In this document: positions 23,445 to 31,737 of the stretch, in pieces
How positions within the stretch are numbered: the stretch's first letter is position 1
Layout: each line of letters begins with the position of its first letter
Assembly (NCBI GenBank): GCA_905214465.1
Contig: CAJMMD010000016.1
Location: 1 to 55,185 of the forward strand
DNA length: 55,185 bases
Source: an uncultured bacterium
GTDB lineage: Bacteria > Actinomycetota > Coriobacteriia > Coriobacteriales > Coriobacteriaceae
Direction: 5' to 3'
Notes under the pieces: model-generated
Told to the model about the DNA's origin: nothing
What the model saw: the letters and a program-made list of their open reading frames with translations, nothing else
Database searches by the model: none
Made by a program: the position numbers and the translations under genes

Positions 23445-24737
23445 ATGGCAACCCAAACGTCAACGGCGATCGATCCCAACGCCATTGCCCCCGACACCGG
23501 TAGGCCCATGACCAAAACCGAGACATGGCGCTTCATGATCGGCTTTATCATCTTCGGAATCATGTGGATGATGTCGGGCACGATCGGCTCCAACGTCTTG
23601 TTCCCCGAGCGCTTTAACGGCCTTAACATCGGCCAGCCCGAGGCGATTCTCGCGGCGATGAACTCGGTCGGCTCAATCTTCGCCCTGTTCTCGAATCTTG
23701 TTTTTGGCGCACTTTCCGACCACTGCCACAGCCGCTTTGGCAAGCGCACGCCGTTTATCGTTGTCGGCGGCTTTATCTGCGGCTGCGCCTTCTGGAGCAC
23801 TTCGGTTGCCACCACGCTTCCTATGATCGTCGCCTCCTGGTGTGTGCTGCAGATTGGTCTTAACTGCATGCTTGCTCCCGCTGTTGCCGTGCTTTCCGAC
23901 CGTATTCCGCTTAACAAGCGCGGTACGCTCTCCGCTTTCTATGGCGGCGGTGCAACGGCTGGTCAGTCTATCGGCACCATCATCGGTACGCAGTTCCTCT
24001 CCAACCCGGTGCCCGGCTTTATTATCGGTACAGTTTCTTGGTTCCTGACCGGCATCCTTGCCACCATTATTTGGCCGCGCGAGAAGTCCGCCACGCTTGC
24101 CGAGGGCGAGCAGTCCGAGAAGCTCAACCTCAAGTCGCTGCTGCTCATGTTCGTTCCGCCCACCAAGAACTGCCGCGACTTCTACCTGGCACTCTTTGGC
24201 CGCCTTCTCCTCATCTTTGGTTACTTCTGTATCAACGGCTATCAGCTATACATCCTCGAGAAGTACATCGGTCTTCCAGTGGCAGAAGCCGGCGCGGTCC
24301 TTTCGAGTATGTCCGTCGTGATCATGGTCGTGTCGCTTGTCGCCTCGCTCACCTCGGGCGCCATCTCCGACAAGATCGGCCGTCGCAAGCCCATCATCCT
24401 CGTTGCAACGATCATGATGTGCACTGGTATCGCCCTGCCCTGGCTGCTTAAGTCCGTTGCTGGCATGTACGGCTTCGCTCTGCTGGCCGGTCTTGGCTAC
24501 GGCATCTATTCTTCCGTGGACCAGGCGCTCAATGTCGACGTCCTGCCCGATAAGGAGAATGCCGGCAAGGACCTGGGTATCCTCAACATCGCCAACACCA
24601 TCGGCCAGATTCTCGGCCCCATCGTGACTTCGGCAATTGTTGTCGCCACCGGTTCCTACTTCATGGCGTTCCCGATCTCCATCGTGCTCATCGCCGTGGG
24701 CTATGTGTTCATCATGCTCATCAAGAGCGCCAAGTAA
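23445..24737 (+). CDS. MFS/GPH-type sugar transporter
   Basis: 430 residues with about 12 hydrophobic segments in two halves. The MFS loop motif appears as GALSDHCHSRFGKRTPFI after segment 2 and again as GAISDKIGRRKPIIL in the second half. The SRFGKRTPFI form is typical of glycoside/sugar-cation symporters. The ATG at 23445 follows GAAGGGAGA; the frame is open upstream. It is followed at 87 bases by a cytoplasmic glycoside hydrolase and then a ROK kinase, so it probably imports the disaccharide or glycoside used by them. Control by the divergent TetR is likely. Confidence 0.85.
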   Translation: MATQTSTAIDPNAIAPDTGRPMTKTETWRFMIGFIIFGIMWMMSGTIGSNVLFPERFNGLNIGQPEAILAAMNSVGSIFALFSNLVFGALSDHCHSRFGKRTPFIVVGGFICGCAFWSTSVATTLPMIVASWCVLQIGLNCMLAPAVAVLSDRIPLNKRGTLSAFYGGGATAGQSIGTIIGTQFLSNPVPGFIIGTVSWFLTGILATIIWPREKSATLAEGEQSEKLNLKSLLLMFVPPTKNCRDFYLALFGRLLLIFGYFCINGYQLYILEKYIGLPVAEAGAVLSSMSVVIMVVSLVASLTSGAISDKIGRRKPIILVATIMMCTGIALPWLLKSVAGMYGFALLAGLGYGIYSSVDQALNVDVLPDKENAGKDLGILNIANTIGQILGPIVTSAIVVATGSYFMAFPISIVLIAVGYVFIMLIKSAK

Positions 24738-24824
24738 TCCGCCACTCTCTTTCCTTCCGTCGGGCAGCGTTCACGTTGCCCGACGGACTCCGACTATTCA
24801 ATCGCTTAACTTGGAGGCGTTATT

Positions 24825-26363
24825 ATGACCACCGTCGAGCAGTACAAGGTGTTTAAGCTCGAGCTCGCAGGCACTGCGGCCGGCAATCCCTATGTCGAGG
24901 TCGAGCTGTCGGCACACTTCGATCGCGCGGACGGCATGGACAGCTTTGAGGTCCGTGGCTTCTACAAGGGTGACGGCAACTATGGAATCAACTTTATGCC
25001 TGAGAGTGCCGGCGTCTGGAACTACGTGGTGAGTTCCAATGACCCCGCGCTCGATGGTGCCACCGGCTCCTTTGAGGCCACGCCTGCCACGGGCGACAAC
25101 CATGGTCGTGTTCTGCTGGCAAAAGATGTGCTTGCCCACAATGTTCCGTTCATTACCGACGAAGATTTCAATTTTGCGTACGAGGACGGCACACGCTACC
25201 TGCCCTTCGGCACCACTTGCTATGCGTGGACCAATCAAGATGCCGAGCTGCAGGAGCAGACGCTTCAGACGCTCGCCACAGCGCCCTTTAACAAAATCCG
25301 CATGTGTGTCTTCCCCAAGTTTTACGACTATAACGTCGAGGATCCGGCGATGTATGCTTACGAGGGCGAGAAGGGCGGCTTTGACCATTACCGCTTCTAC
25401 GAGCCGTTTTGGGAGAACCTCGAGCACCGCATTGAACAACTTGACGAGCTGGGCATCCAGGCGGACCTTATCGTTTTGCACCCGTATGATAAGCCCGAGG
25501 ACTGGGGTTTCTCTCGCATGACGCGCGAGGAGGATGTCTTCTACCTGGCGTATGTGGCTCGCCGTTTCTCGGCATACAAGAACATCTGGTGGAGCCTCGC
25601 CAATGAGTGGGACCTTATGCCGTGGAAGCCGGCTGAGGACTGGGACCGCTATGCCCGCATCATCATGGCGAACGACCCGTATGGACACTTGCGCAGCATC
25701 CACAATTGCCGCGAGATCTTTGACCACAGCCATCCGTGGATTACGCACGTGAGCTACCAGAGGTGCGACCTCAAAAACACAGCAGAGGACGTCACCATGC
25801 TGCGCGCGCAGTATAGCAAGCCGGTTCTGATCGACGAGGTCGGCTATGAGGGCAATATCAACTGGGGCTGGGGCAACCTTACGGCCCAGGAGCTCGTCCG
25901 TCGTTTTTGGGAGGGCAGTCTGCGCGGCGGTTATGTCACGCATGGCGAGACCTACGTCGACCGCGGTCCCAAGCTTTGGTGGGCACATGGCGGCGAGCTC
26001 TTTGGTGAGTCGCCCGACCGCATCGGTTTCTGCCGCCGCTTTATGGAGGCACTGCCGGATGATTTTGATTGGGTACCCGACGAGATCGGCGTCCTCGATG
26101 GTACGTTTACCTGGGACGTTACCTGCATGTCCAACGACCATGGCCGCGGGACTGCCGATGTTGTTATGTACTTTGGCTTTAATCGCCCGGCGTATCGAGA
26201 GTTCGAGGGCGCTGAGGGCAAGCGTTATACCGTCGACGTGATTGACACGTGGAACATGGCCGCCGAGACGCTCGAGGGCACTTTCGAGGGTAAGTTCCGT
26301 ATCGATTTGCCGAGCCGTCAGTACATGATGCTGCGTATTCGCGAGGCAAAGACCGAGCGGTAG
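24825..26363 (+). CDS. DUF5060/DUF4038-like glycoside hydrolase, cytoplasmic
   Basis: 512 residues. The N-terminal beta-sandwich (about 1-90; YKVFKLELAGTAAGNPYVEVELSAHF, FYKGDGNYGINFMPESAGVWNY) matches DUF5060. A TIM-barrel domain similar to GH5/GH140-type enzymes follows, with probable acid/base glutamate in WWSLANEWD (about residue 264) and nucleophile glutamate in VLIDEVGYEG (about 341). A small C-terminal beta domain (DUF5605-like) closes it. There is no signal peptide, so it acts inside the cell on an imported substrate. It lies between the sugar transporter and the ROK kinase. The exact glycosidic bond is not deducible. Confidence 0.82.
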   Translation: MTTVEQYKVFKLELAGTAAGNPYVEVELSAHFDRADGMDSFEVRGFYKGDGNYGINFMPESAGVWNYVVSSNDPALDGATGSFEATPATGDNHGRVLLAKDVLAHNVPFITDEDFNFAYEDGTRYLPFGTTCYAWTNQDAELQEQTLQTLATAPFNKIRMCVFPKFYDYNVEDPAMYAYEGEKGGFDHYRFYEPFWENLEHRIEQLDELGIQADLIVLHPYDKPEDWGFSRMTREEDVFYLAYVARRFSAYKNIWWSLANEWDLMPWKPAEDWDRYARIIMANDPYGHLRSIHNCREIFDHSHPWITHVSYQRCDLKNTAEDVTMLRAQYSKPVLIDEVGYEGNINWGWGNLTAQELVRRFWEGSLRGGYVTHGETYVDRGPKLWWAHGGELFGESPDRIGFCRRFMEALPDDFDWVPDEIGVLDGTFTWDVTCMSNDHGRGTADVVMYFGFNRPAYREFEGAEGKRYTVDVIDTWNMAAETLEGTFEGKFRIDLPSRQYMMLRIREAKTER

Positions 26364-26451
26364 AGACAATCTCAGACGAGACTAGCCAATGCCGAGACGG
26401 TTTCCGTTCCGGCATTCGGCATTTGAGGATGCAGAATAAGAGGAGTAGGAC

Positions 26452-27363
26452 TTGAAAGAGTACTTTGGTATCGACGTGGGCGGTACGGCGGTCAAATGGG
26501 CTGTGTTGGGCGAGGATTTTTCTATCCACGCGCGTGGAAGCCTGCCGACTGGTTTTACCACAGCCGAAGAGACGGTCGAATCTCTGATTGGGCTCGTTGA
26601 ACCGTACCTCAACCGTGTTTCGGCCGTGGGCGTGAGCGCTCCGGGCGGCATCTATGAGGGCGATCTTGACGGCACGATTCATCGTGGCGGATCGCTCACC
26701 TATATGGATGGATGTCCCCTTGGAAAAATCATGCGCGAGCGCTTGGGCGTACCCGTCGCCGTTAATAATGACGGCAAGTGCTGCGCTCTGGGTGAATACG
26801 CGGCGGGAGCGCTGCGCGGCGCGCGGTTTGGCGTCGTGCTCGCTATCGGCACTGGTATCGGCGGCGGCATCGTCATCGACGGAAAGGTGCTTCGCGGCGC
26901 GCATTGCTTTGCGGGCGAATTTAGCTTCTTGCGCAACGATGTGGCGCGTCCGGCGAGCATGGAAAGTACCTTTGCCGGTACGGGCGGATGGCGTGCGCTT
27001 CGCGACGCGGCGGTTGCCGAAAAGGGGCTGCCGGAGGACTCTCCCGTAGATGGGCGTCGAGTGTTCGAATGGATTGAGTCCGGCGATGCTGATGCTCAGC
27101 GTGCGCTTGACCGCTATGCGCGCACCTTCGATGCGCAGCTTGTTAATCTTCAGGCTGTGATTGATCCCGAGGTATTTGTTATTGCGGGCGGTATTTCCTG
27201 CCATCCGGAGCTTATCGACGCCCTGCGCAAGCAGATGCCCGTCGCGCTTGCGGGGTACGAGGGCGGCCTCGCCGGTATTCCCGAGCCGCAGATTAAGGCC
27301 GCGCAGCTCGGCAACGATGCTAACTTGGTTGGTGCAGTCCAGGAGGCCATGCGTTTGCAGTAG
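26452..27363 (+). CDS. ROK-family sugar kinase
   Basis: 303 residues from a TTG start preceded by AGGAGTAGGA. The ATP site is GIDVGGTAVKWAVL, and the sugar-site region includes VNNDGKCCALGEYAAGALRG and AIGTGIGGGIVIDGKVLRGAHCFAGEFSF. The zinc motif CxCGxxGC of ROK glucokinases and NagC-type repressors is absent, as in beta-glucoside kinase (BglK)-like members, which this resembles. It lacks an N-terminal DNA-binding domain, so it is an enzyme. As third gene of the cassette it probably phosphorylates the sugar released or imported; BglK activity on a disaccharide is possible. Confidence 0.85.
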   Translation: MKEYFGIDVGGTAVKWAVLGEDFSIHARGSLPTGFTTAEETVESLIGLVEPYLNRVSAVGVSAPGGIYEGDLDGTIHRGGSLTYMDGCPLGKIMRERLGVPVAVNNDGKCCALGEYAAGALRGARFGVVLAIGTGIGGGIVIDGKVLRGAHCFAGEFSFLRNDVARPASMESTFAGTGGWRALRDAAVAEKGLPEDSPVDGRRVFEWIESGDADAQRALDRYARTFDAQLVNLQAVIDPEVFVIAGGISCHPELIDALRKQMPVALAGYEGGLAGIPEPQIKAAQLGNDANLVGAVQEAMRLQ

Positions 27364-27372
27364 TTGCAACAT

Positions 27373-27408
27373 AAACCACCACAAAGGTGCCCTTTGTGGT
27401 GGTTTTTA
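27373..27408. terminator. ACCACCACAAAGG-family terminator after the ROK gene
   Basis: AAACCACCACAAAGG / CCTTTGTGGTGGTTT with a TTTTTA tail. It separates the convergent ROK kinase and DeoR genes and can serve both. Confidence 0.85.
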
Positions 27409-27411
27409 CAT

Positions 27412-28215
27412 TTAGGCGCGGGCGAGGAAGAGGGCTGGGACGTCGGCATCGGTGGTCTCGGCGATTGAGGTGGCGACGGCATCGTTGGGGTCGCGGTCCA
27501 TCACGATGGTGTTGACATCGGCGAGCTCGGCAAAGCGGTACATGCCGCGTCCGTTGACCTTGCTCGCGTCCATCAGAGCGACGCTTCGACGCGCGGCGGC
27601 GATCATGGCCGTCTTGGTTTCGGCCATCTGCGGAAAGTCGGTGGTAAAGCCGCAGCCCGGGACAAAGGCACCAGGGCACATGATGGCGAGGTCGGCGTGA
27701 ACCATCTGCAGCGCCTGCATGGCGAGCGGACCGTACAGATAGCGGTGGCCCTTGCGCAGCGCGCCGCCCAGCATAACGACGTCGACCGAGGGCATGCTCT
27801 CGTCGATGTAATCGGCGATGGTGATGTCTGCGGTAATGACGGTGATGCCGTCGCGCTTGTCGAGCAAGCGGACAAATTCGAGTGCCGTGGTGCCCGAGTC
27901 GACGAGCAGCGTGTCGCCGTCGCTGACGAGTGCAACGGCGCTTTGCGCGATGGCCTGCTTGGCGGCGACATTGACATTGATGCGCCGGTCCTGCGTGGAG
28001 ACGGTCAGGCGCTTGTGGAGTGAGACGGCACCGCCGTGCGTGCGGCGCAGTTTGCCAGCCTCGGCGAGCGCGTCCAGGTCGGCGCGGGCGGTGACGGAGG
28101 ACACGCCAAAGGTCTGGGCGATTTCTGCTACCTGTACCGAGGCGTTATGCTCAAGCATCTCCATGATGGCGGCACGACGCTCATCGGCGAAGGCTCGGGT
28201 TGTTACATGGGCCAT
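27412..28215 (-). CDS. DeoR-family transcriptional regulator
   Basis: 267 residues from the ATG at 28215 (GGAG site). The DNA-binding helix is VQVAEIAQTFGVSSVTARADLDALAEAGKLRRTHGGAV. The DeoRC sensor domain contains VDSGTTALEFVRLL, VITADITIADYI, LGGALRKGHRYLYGPLAMQAL and LMDASKVNGRGMYRF. It is divergent from the class II aldolase at 28551 and is probably its regulator. A 10-base-period direct repeat CATTTTC at 28261 and 28271 lies in the shared region and is a plausible operator. It is only distantly similar to the DeoR at 1405. Confidence 0.88.
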   Translation of the reverse strand: MAHVTTRAFADERRAAIMEMLEHNASVQVAEIAQTFGVSSVTARADLDALAEAGKLRRTHGGAVSLHKRLTVSTQDRRINVNVAAKQAIAQSAVALVSDGDTLLVDSGTTALEFVRLLDKRDGITVITADITIADYIDESMPSVDVVMLGGALRKGHRYLYGPLAMQALQMVHADLAIMCPGAFVPGCGFTTDFPQMAETKTAMIAAARRSVALMDASKVNGRGMYRFAELADVNTIVMDRDPNDAVATSIAETTDADVPALFLARA

Positions 28216-28260
28216 AGCTGCTCCGTTCTCAACATAAATTTGCAGGAATTGTGTTGAATC

Positions 28261-28331
28261 CATTTTCGTTCATTTTCTTTTTTAGTAAGAAAACGCCTTT
28301 CGATTACTTATCTTTTCTATAAAAGAAAGAT
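28261..28331. promoter_or_regulatory. Candidate DeoR operators upstream of the aldolase
   Basis: CATTTTC occurs at 28261 and 28271 (10-base period). An AT-rich imperfect palindrome ATCTTT...AAAGAT spans 28310-28331. The 335-base gap 28216-28550 contains these sites and no supported gene; the frame open upstream of the aldolase from 28371 has no ribosome site. Confidence 0.45.
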
Positions 28332-28550
28332 GATTCGCTTGAAAACTTCAATGTCGTATAGAGGAATCCGGTGCGAATCTCTTCCGTTTGCTTTTCAAAA
28401 ACGAGTGTCTTGACCTGTGTGCCGGTGATATCTCATGCGTGCGACACCATCGATTTTCATACAATGAGCGCAGTAAAACGCAAGGTAAAACGCCTTGTGA
28501 ACAACTACGCCCGATGTCCAGATGCGGGCGAGGGAGAGGAGCAAACGCTC

Positions 28551-29408
28551 ATGGCACTTGTTACCACCGAAAAGATGCTCAAGGACGCTCAGGCCGGCCA
28601 CTACGCCGTCGGCGCGTTCAACGTCGAGAACCTCGAGTTTGTTATGGCCGTTCTGGCCGCTGCCGAGGAGACCAAGTCCCCCGTCATCATGCAGACCACC
28701 CCGGGCACCATCAAGACCGCTGGTCTGGACTACTTCTACGGCATGGTCAAGGCTGCCGCCGAGCGCGCTTCCGTGCCCGTCGCTCTGCACCTCGATCACG
28801 GCGATGGCTATGACCGCTGCATGCAGGCTTTCCGCACTGGCTACACCTCCGTCATGATCGATGGCTCGCACGAGTCCTTCGAGGACAACATCGCCCTGAC
28901 CAAGTCCGTCGCCGACGCTGGCCGCGCCATGGGCGTGCCTGTCGAGGCCGAGCTCGGCAAGGTCGGCGGCAAGGAGGACGACGGCCCCGCGGTTGAGGGC
29001 GAGAGCCCCTACACCGATCCTGCCGAGGCTAAGGAGTTCGTCGAGCGCACTGGCTGCACCTCCCTCGCTATTGGCGTTGGCACCAGCCACGGTGTGTACA
29101 CGAGCGATCCGCACATCGAGCAGTCCGTGGTCAAGGCCATCCGCGACGCCGTCGACGTGCCGCTGGTCCTGCACGGCACCTCCGGTGTGCCCGATGAGCA
29201 GGTCGCCGAGGCTGTGAAGAACGGCATCTGCAAGGTTAACTACGCTACCGAGTTGCGTCAGGCCTACACCAAGGGCTTCATGGCCTACATGGCCGAGAAC
29301 CCCGCCTGCTTCGATCCCAAGAAGCCGGCCAAGGAGGGCATGCGCGAGATCACCGAACTGGTTAAGATCCGCATGACCAACCTCAACTCCGTGGGCAAAG
29401 CAGAGTAA
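28551..29408 (+). CDS. Class II ketose-bisphosphate aldolase (tagatose- or fructose-1,6-bisphosphate)
   Basis: 285 residues, the size of GatY/KbaY and short FbaA. It cleaves a ketohexose-1,6-bisphosphate to dihydroxyacetone phosphate and glyceraldehyde-3-phosphate with zinc. Visible are the zinc-binding HLDHGDGYDRCMQAF, the catalytic/cation region VEAELGKVGGKEDD, a zinc histidine in GVGTSHGVY, LVLHGTSGVPDE and the phosphate-binding KVNYATELR. The start at 28551 has GGGAGAGGAG. Since lacD is absent, it is a good candidate for the last step of the tagatose pathway; glycolytic fructose-bisphosphate aldolase is the alternative. Confidence 0.88.
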   Translation: MALVTTEKMLKDAQAGHYAVGAFNVENLEFVMAVLAAAEETKSPVIMQTTPGTIKTAGLDYFYGMVKAAAERASVPVALHLDHGDGYDRCMQAFRTGYTSVMIDGSHESFEDNIALTKSVADAGRAMGVPVEAELGKVGGKEDDGPAVEGESPYTDPAEAKEFVERTGCTSLAIGVGTSHGVYTSDPHIEQSVVKAIRDAVDVPLVLHGTSGVPDEQVAEAVKNGICKVNYATELRQAYTKGFMAYMAENPACFDPKKPAKEGMREITELVKIRMTNLNSVGKAE

Positions 29409-29441
29409 CAGCAAGGGTACTCCGACTCGCTACATATCCCG

Positions 29442-29566
29442 GGGAGGGACGAGGGCTTAGTTCCCCAATCGTCCTCGGGCATGCAAAAAGCCTCGCTGCG
29501 CACTTCGTGCGGCGAGGCTTTTTGCCCCCTGCGGAAAGATTGGGGAGCTAAGCCCTCGTCCCTCCC
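29442..29566. repeat. 125-nt element: 29-bp inverted repeats around a terminator hairpin
   Basis: Outer arms 29442-29470 and 29538-29566 pair at 28 of 29 bases. Inside, AAAAAGCCTCGC / GCGAGGCTTTTT (29484-29522) is a strong bidirectional terminator between the convergent aldolase and HAD genes. The nested layout is like a MITE that carries a terminator. Confidence 0.8.
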
Positions 29567-29629
29567 AGGTTGACCTACTCGAGGTCGTCGCCCTTGTGGC
29601 GTTAGGTCTGAAAGGGTGGGGCGCGGGGG

Positions 29630-30253
29630 TTACTTGGTTGTTAGGGTTAGCAGGTCGTTGGGGGTTTTGAGGTTGTAGGTGGCGTTTGGGATGTCTTGGT
29701 GTGATCCCCATGCCGCTCTGGCAAAACTGACCCCTGCCGAAGTTGCGCATTGTTCGTCGTAGACGGTGTCGCCAACGTAGACGACGTTGCCAGGATTCGC
29801 GCCCGTACGCCGGAGATATTCGAGCATGGGAGCGGGTGCGGGTTTATGTTCGGTTGTGTCTTCGACAAGGATGATGTGCTCAAAATACTTATCGAAGCCA
29901 AGGGGTGCAATTTCTTTTGCGTATTCGTCGCGCGCACGTGAGGAGACGATGCCAAGTTTGCAGCCGTTGTCGGAGAGTGTTGCGATAACTTCGTGCAAGC
30001 CGGGAAACACGCTGATGGTGCTTTTAAAGCTGGCGGCAACTTGGCACCAGCGATCCAGCGTTGCCTGTGAGTAGATCCCAAGTTTCTCAAGGGCGTTCTT
30101 GCCGGGTATGCCGAGGGCAAATTCAAGCTCGTGTCGGGGGAGCGTTTTGCCGGTTTCTTCTTGGACAATCTGGCCAAGTGATGACAGAACGCTTTCTTCT
30201 GTATCTGCCAATGTCCCATCAACGTCAAATGCGATATGGTCAAAGTGCTTCAT
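29630..30253 (-). CDS. HAD-superfamily phosphatase
   Basis: 207 residues. HAD motif I DVDGTLADTEES (nucleophile and acid/base aspartates, residues 10 and 12), motif II SSRA, motif III lysine in HKPAPAPML, and motif IV GDTVYDEQ. The helical cap between motifs I and II fits phosphoglycolate-phosphatase/beta-phosphoglucomutase-like members. The substrate is unknown. It is 56 bases from the AraC gene on the same strand and could be co-transcribed with it. Confidence 0.87.
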   Translation of the reverse strand: MKHFDHIAFDVDGTLADTEESVLSSLGQIVQEETGKTLPRHELEFALGIPGKNALEKLGIYSQATLDRWCQVAASFKSTISVFPGLHEVIATLSDNGCKLGIVSSRARDEYAKEIAPLGFDKYFEHIILVEDTTEHKPAPAPMLEYLRRTGANPGNVVYVGDTVYDEQCATSAGVSFARAAWGSHQDIPNATYNLKTPNDLLTLTTK

Positions 30254-30309
30254 ATGATTGCTCCTCTCTGTTGTTTGCCTGCAAGTTTGATGCAGTGACA
30301 GAAGAAGGG

Positions 30310-31248
30310 CTAGCGGGATTTCTGCCTGGTGCTATCGAGATTCTGCCTCGCTGCTCGATAGCTCGAAGGAGTGCACCCCATTTGTTCTTTAAATACCTGG
30401 CCAAGATGGCTTGCTGTTATAAAGCCGCATTGGCGCGCGACTGTCTGGACCGTTCGCGTGGTGTGTGCCAAAAGTTCGCAAGCACGGTTTACGCGGTATG
30501 CGCGCAGATATGCCGCCGGGGTCGTTCCTGCGCAAGCTTCGATAATGCGGTAACACTCTCTTTCGCTTACGCCGGCTGCAGATGCCATCTGGGGCACATC
30601 TATAGTGGCTGCATAGTTTGCGCGGATATAGTCCAGGATTGCCTTGAACTGTACGTCGCGGTTGGTCATCCAAGAGGCGTTGTCGGAGGAAAAGAGCGGT
30701 TCGGCCTTGGCGTAAATCTGAATCCAGAGCTCTGACAAGCTATTCCGAAGCGCCATCTCGTTCTGCGGCCGTTGAAGGTCGTGGTTAAAGGAACTCTTTA
30801 GCAAATCGATAAAGGGCATATCGTCGGGGTTGGTGGGCGACCATTTGAGCACATCGACGCCTCGACATTGAAGCAATGGGTTGATGTAGCGCTTTTGGAG
30901 ACGTCCCGCGGGATCGCCGAGCATCGACGGCTGAAAGATATGCAGCATTTGAATGGCTGGCGCCGAATTGGGTGATTGCAGCGTGCTGTGCAAAACGCCG
31001 CCGTTGATAAAGCCGGCGGACCCTTCCTCAAAGCGTACGTGCTCATGAGCCGCGCGCGTTCGATAGTCAATCGCTCCCTGCTCCATGTAGAAAAGCTCAA
31101 CTTCGGAATGCCAGTGCCAGGGGACGGAATTGCCCGGATAGCGAGCGAATTCTGCGCGTTCGGCAATATAGGGCCAGTCTTCGGCGGTCTCGGGAAACGC
31201 TTCTTCGCGTCCTCCGCGGTGCAATTCTATGTGATCCATGTTTCGCAT
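30310..31248 (-). CDS. AraC-family transcriptional regulator with N-terminal cupin
   Basis: 312 residues. The cupin-like sensor domain (about 30-170) starts with VPWHWHSEVELFYMEQG. The C-terminal double helix-turn-helix (about 205-305) contains IDVPQMASAAGVSERECYRII and VQTVARQCGFITASHLGQVFKEQMGCTPSSYR. Such regulators usually sense sugars. The ATG at 31248 lacks a ribosome site, but TATACT lies 7 bases upstream, so the message may be leaderless; an alternative ATG is at 31239. The target is unknown; the HAD gene downstream is a candidate. Confidence 0.87.
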   Translation of the reverse strand: MRNMDHIELHRGGREEAFPETAEDWPYIAERAEFARYPGNSVPWHWHSEVELFYMEQGAIDYRTRAAHEHVRFEEGSAGFINGGVLHSTLQSPNSAPAIQMLHIFQPSMLGDPAGRLQKRYINPLLQCRGVDVLKWSPTNPDDMPFIDLLKSSFNHDLQRPQNEMALRNSLSELWIQIYAKAEPLFSSDNASWMTNRDVQFKAILDYIRANYAATIDVPQMASAAGVSERECYRIIEACAGTTPAAYLRAYRVNRACELLAHTTRTVQTVARQCGFITASHLGQVFKEQMGCTPSSYRAARQNLDSTRQKSR

Positions 31249-31273
31249 GGCATCAGTATAAAGCGCGATGGGC

Positions 31274-31483
31274 TTAGATTGCTCTTGCCTGTTCGGGGAA
31301 CGCCTTGTCTAGGGATGCTTGGAGCTTTTCGAACGGCGTCTGCAAGTTGAGATTCTGATTGGTTGAGCGTTTGGCTTTTGTGGTGGGGGAGTCGAGGAGA
31401 CCGTCTCTCTGTGTCGGGGGGAAGGAGAAAAGGTCTGCATGTGTTAGGGATGGCTGCTGTGCTGCGTCATTGGAAGAATGCAT
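31274..31483 (-). CDS. Small hydrophilic protein, unknown
   Basis: 69 residues (MHSSNDAAQQPSLTHADLF...), not recognised. It is supported by a GAGGAGG site 10 bases before the ATG and by closeness (25 bases) to the AraC gene on the same strand. It lacks membrane segments and cysteines. It could be a small gene of the AraC unit or chance. The 254 bases from 31484 to 31737 upstream show no gene; they include a 16-nt string AAACCGCAGGTCAGAG (31622) also found at 49979. Confidence 0.35.
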   Translation of the reverse strand: MHSSNDAAQQPSLTHADLFSFPPTQRDGLLDSPTTKAKRSTNQNLNLQTPFEKLQASLDKAFPEQARAI

Positions 31484-31737
31484 GCTTATGCGGCCTCCTC
31501 GATGTCCACCAAAAGATTGCGCGCGGGGTGTGCTGCTAGGTCCCGTGCGTTGGCAGTATTATGCCGCGGCCGTCGCAAAGAAGCGCTAAAGAAAGGCTTA
31601 ATGAGGTTTGGCGTTACGATGAAACCGCAGGTCAGAGGTATCGAGTAACACTCTTGAAAGGTTTTGGGCTTAAGGGCTTTCTAAGGTTTGTGACGTGGAT
31701 GTGGCTCGCCTGTGTGGGGTGTGTGGACGGCTCGTTC

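Noticed and set aside
24798..26369. Open frame of 523 codons on the minus strand
   Set aside because: Antisense to the DUF5060 hydrolase, which has clear catalytic motifs and a ribosome site.
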